Assembly: GCA_964035015.1 (NCBI GenBank)
Contig: OZ035997.1
Span: 26,829,067-26,893,066 of the forward strand
Length of the DNA: 64,000 bases
Direction: 5' to 3'
Source: Corallium rubrum
Lineage: Eukaryota > Cnidaria > Anthozoa > Scleralcyonacea > Coralliidae
Made by a program: the position numbers and the translations under genes. The notes beneath the pieces were generated by a model that was given only the letters and a program-made list of their open reading frames with translations, did no database searches and was not told the origin of the DNA. Shown here one piece after another: positions 60,570-64,000 of this stretch. How positions within the stretch are numbered: the stretch's first letter is position 1; the number at the start of each line of letters is the position of its first letter.

Positions 60570-62330
60570 CTTTATAGAAAATGCACCAAATATACATTAA
60601 AATAAGGATTCGTTACACCATATACATGCACAGTACTGTATGCGAGATTCATGATCGTAACGTATTACAGTGGACAGAGATGAGGATGCTACGATGGTCA
60701 TATACAGTAGTGTATCTTTGTAGAATAGTCATAGCGTGCCGAGTACGGAGCTGAGAAAAATATGGGGATACGGAAAAATTATGGCGACTGGGTGCAGAGT
60801 TGGAAAAAGTTTTCAACCTAATCCTCCGGGTAAAAATTCAAGTAATCACAAAATTCCTCAAAATAGCGGAATTTGGGGTTTTGCGACGTTCAAAAATATT
60901 GCGTGATTTACCTAAACTTTCCCAATGCAATACTGCAATCGAGAACTGACTGCTATTCTGCTTTATATTAACACTTGATATACATGCTGCAGAGAGGTAG
61001 CCTTTAGGTGTCTCGGCGTGACTGTTTGCCACTGCACATTTGTTGGTTAGCCAGTGTTTTGCTGCAAATCAATACCTTCATTTTTTACATCCTGATTAAT
61101 TATAAACAAAACACATGCTCAGGAGTTTACTCATTACACAGTTTTAGACTCTAACTTGTTTGATGCATGTGGGTGGAAGGTGTGAAAGAAAGAGAAAGGC
61201 CGAGGACGACATTGAGTCAGGTGGTGGAGAAGAACATGAGAAAGTACATGTAGTTTAAAAATGGAAGATGTACAAAAAAGAAAGAAAGAAAGAAAGAGAA
61301 ATGGAGGGAACTGCTGTATAGAAAGTCATTGCGCTGTACAACGAATGCTGTTTTTTGTTGTTTGGTCATGGATGAACCGGCAAACTGGGCACTAATCTTG
61401 AAGCCTGCACGTAATTCATATTTTGCCTGATGTTCCCTTTAACACATGGAACACATTAAGTTCAACTATTCAATCAAAATATTGATTGTTTATAAATATT
61501 TCTAATTTATTGGCTGTGAAGGAAAAATTCAGTAGACCTTAATTGTTTGCGTTTATATGTTTATGTTTATGAAATAAATAATACATGGCTGCTTAAAGAT
61601 ACTGAATTTCTATCTTCTCGTGTTCAAGAATTTGATTTTCCACTTCCATGTGCCCATGTATAATATATCATTCTTTATACAATACTATGGTTGTTATGCG
61701 CGTTTTCATTGGTTGTTGCCCATAATCTATGTGTCTACATGGACACGTCAGATCACGTCAGCTGACTTGCTTTTTTCTTTCTTCATGCCCCCAAATCCGA
61801 CAAGAGTTTCCATAAAAACTTTCTAAATTTTTGTATTGTATAAAACAAATAGATTCTATTTTTTTGTTGTCTGTTCAGTGACCTGCGTCTCGTGGACCAC
61901 TTTTTTGTTCTTACCACGTTGTGACGTCATCTGTGCATATATAACTGAACAGACAACGGCAAAATGGAATCTATTTGTTAATTATATATCTACAATATTA
62001 TATTTCTAAAATATATGTGTATATGTTGAATATACATTATGTTACCTCTAACTGTGTTTTTTGATTTTTTCCAAGTAAATCACAGACACTTTCATTGTAA
62101 ATTTCTAAATATGAAACTCGCACCAGGAATCTTAAAGCAATTAAAAATTCAAATTAAAAAACTTAAATATATTCTGGATTATTATACAAAGAGTGATTTC
62201 AATACTCTCAAAACAAAATGAATCACTATAAAACATGTTATTGCAATAAAAGTGATAACATTTCAACAATCTTTACAACATTTTTAAGTCAAGTAAAAAA
62301 GGATAAAAAATATTCAGGTTTTTCATCACT
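60570..62330. other. KIF3A upstream intron sequence
   Basis: I searched the minus strand for the preceding motor exons (YNEE.. type sequence, P-loop) and did not find them. A MITE-like copy with AAACAAATAGATT ends lies at about 61845-61985. A short AAAG run is at 61276. The rest is AT-rich. Confidence 0.5.
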
Positions 62331-62334
62331 TTTT

Positions 62335-63450
62335 AACAGTGTAAAGATAATCGAAACCTTGTTTAACTAAATTAGTGTCAGTCGACACATAGACGTTGTG
62401 CGTACCTATATTTTTAATAGTGTAAAGATAATCGAAACCTTGTTTAACTAAATTAGTGTCAGTCGACACATATACGTTGTGCGTACCTATATTTTTAATA
62501 GTGTAAAGATAATCGTAACCTTGTTTAGCTAAATTAGTGTCAGTCGACACATGTACGTTGTGCGTACCTATTTTTTTAATAGTGTAAAGCTAATCGAAAC
62601 CTTGTTTAACTAAATTAGTATCAGTCGACACATGTACGTTGTGCGTACCTATTTTTTTAATAGTGTAAAGATAATCGAAACCTTGTTTAACTAAATTAGT
62701 ATCAGTCGACACATGTACGTTGTGCGTACCTATTTTTTTAATAGTGTAAAGATAATCGAAACCTTGTTTAACTAAATTAGTGTCAGTCGACACATGTACG
62801 TTGTGCGTACCTATTTTTTAAATAGTGTAAAGATAATCGAAACCTTGTTTAACTATAATTAGTGTCAGTCGACACATGTACGTTGTGCGTACCTATTTTT
62901 TAAATAGTGTAAAGCTAATCGAAATCCTACGTTGTGCGTACCTATTTTTTAAATAGTGTAAAGATAATCGAAACCTTGTTTAACTAAATTAGTGTCAGTC
63001 GACACATGTACGTTGTGCGTACCTATTTTTTAAATAGTGTAAAGATAATCGAAACCTTGTTTAACTAAATTAGTGTCAGTCGACACATGTACGTTGTGCG
63101 TACCTATTTTTTAAATAGTGTAAAGATAATCGAAACCTTGTTTGACTAAATTAGTGTCAGTCGACACATGTACGTTGTGCGTACCTATTTTCTAAATAGT
63201 GTAAAGATAATCGAAACCTTGTTTAACTAAATTAGTGTCAGTCGACACATGTACGTTGTGCGTACCTATTTTTTAAATAGTGTAAAGATAATCGAAACCT
63301 TGTTTGACTAAATTAGTGTCAGTCGACACATGTACGTTGTGCGTACCTATTTTTTAAATAGTGTAAAGATAATCGAAACCTTGTTTAACTAAATCAGTGT
63401 CAGTCGACACATGTACGTTGTGCGTACCTATTTTTCAATGGTGTAAAGAT
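62335..63450. repeat. Satellite of about 81 bp, about 14 copies
   Basis: Unit core GTGTAAAGATAATCGAAACC, TTGTTTAACTAAATTAGTGT, CAGTCGACACATGTACGTTG, TGCGTACC. Period is 79-81 bp; one unit near 62910-62940 is shortened. A related core (ACACATGTACGCTGTGCGTA) occurs once near 22260. The minus strand has a 27-residue periodic open frame that is repeatedly broken. Confidence 0.95.
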
Positions 63451-64000
63451 AATCGAAATATTGCAACATTTATTGTAATAAAATTAAATAAGTTTTCTCT
63501 GAGGTTTTCCTTTGATGATAATTGTATAACAATAAAGGCCTGGGCACTAGCCCACCGAGAGACGACCAGAGACGCGGGTAAAGACTCCTCTAGTTGTTGG
63601 GGGGTCTGGGGTCATGCCCCCCTAAAAAAAATTGCATTTTGCGGGCGCTACTCCCGCGTTTTCGTCTGCGCTGCCAAGCAGAATTTTTAATCTTTTGATC
63701 TCTCAAAAGACCTCGTATTGTACGAGGCTGGGGAAAATCGGCACTCCTGCTCCCCCAAACCCCCCTCCCCACCCCAGCCCGTCCCCTTCAGCGCGGTCCC
63801 GAGATTACAGGGCAAAGGATCAGCAAATAAATAAATTGCGTTTTACGTCGTGTATCCACAGAAATTGATCCACAGAAATTTTTAGAGAAGCAGTCCGTAG
63901 AATTCCGAATGTAACGGCTTCCGTTACCTTCGGATTTAGCAGCCCTTGGGGGCCGCTACTTTCGGGGGAAGGGGCGCTACTTTCGCGAAATTTTAGAAAT
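63451..64000. other. Non-coding end of window
   Basis: GC-richer sequence with GGGGTCTGGGGTCATGCCCC and GGGCGCTACT motifs that look like part of a dispersed repeat running off the edge. No gene supported. Confidence 0.4.

Overview
This window is nuclear DNA of an invertebrate animal, most likely a cnidarian and plausibly an anthozoan such as a coral or sea anemone. The evidence is spliced metazoan genes with GT-AG introns, AT-rich intergenic DNA, an intronless rhodopsin-class GPCR, and a dense load of Penelope-like elements, LINEs with restriction-like endonuclease, tRNA-derived SINEs and foldback MITEs. The species call is inference, not proof. Most of the 64 kb is mobile-element and satellite DNA. 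Only five host protein-coding loci are convincing.

Region by region. 1-4.6 kb: a decayed LINE of the restriction-like-endonuclease type (R2/NeSL-like), split by a Penelope-like element (PLE) and by a 48-bp hairpin, each with its own target-site duplication. 5.9-6.9 kb: an intact single-exon class A GPCR. 7-12.3 kb: microsatellites and MITEs, including a three-level nest at 9307-11555. 12.8-13.0 kb: the terminal exon of a membrane-associated progesterone receptor component (PGRMC, cytochrome b5-like) gene. 14-23.5 kb: SINEs, foldback elements, two 8-bp-TSD hAT-type MITEs, TTAA-type MITEs and a second PLE. 24.4-27.5 kb: a head-to-head pair of intronless genes, AKAP17A on the minus strand and an unrecognised helical-repeat (TPR-like) protein on the plus strand, about 130 bp apart. 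28.5-30 kb: a GTGAGACC tandem array split by palindromic elements.

32.7-60.6 kb is the central gene: fourteen exons of KIF3A, the kinesin-II motor subunit of intraflagellar transport, on the minus strand. Exon phases agree throughout, so the protein can be read from the middle of the motor domain (switch I, switch II, neck, acidic/basic linker, coiled coil) to the tail. The 5' exons lie beyond the right edge. Its introns carry a CACTA/Tnp2-like DNA transposon (36.0-38.5 kb), a third PLE just inside one splice donor, 20-bp and 37-bp satellites, and a near-intact Jockey/CR1-like LINE that sits exactly inside the 37-bp satellite. 62.3-63.5 kb is an 81-bp satellite.

I found no clear new multi-gene system. 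The best leads are the three PLE copies that share a hammerhead-like motif with compensatory stem changes, the Tnp2 element with subterminal arrays of a palindromic 10-mer, the LINE buried in a satellite, and the AKAP17A/TPR-like gene pair.
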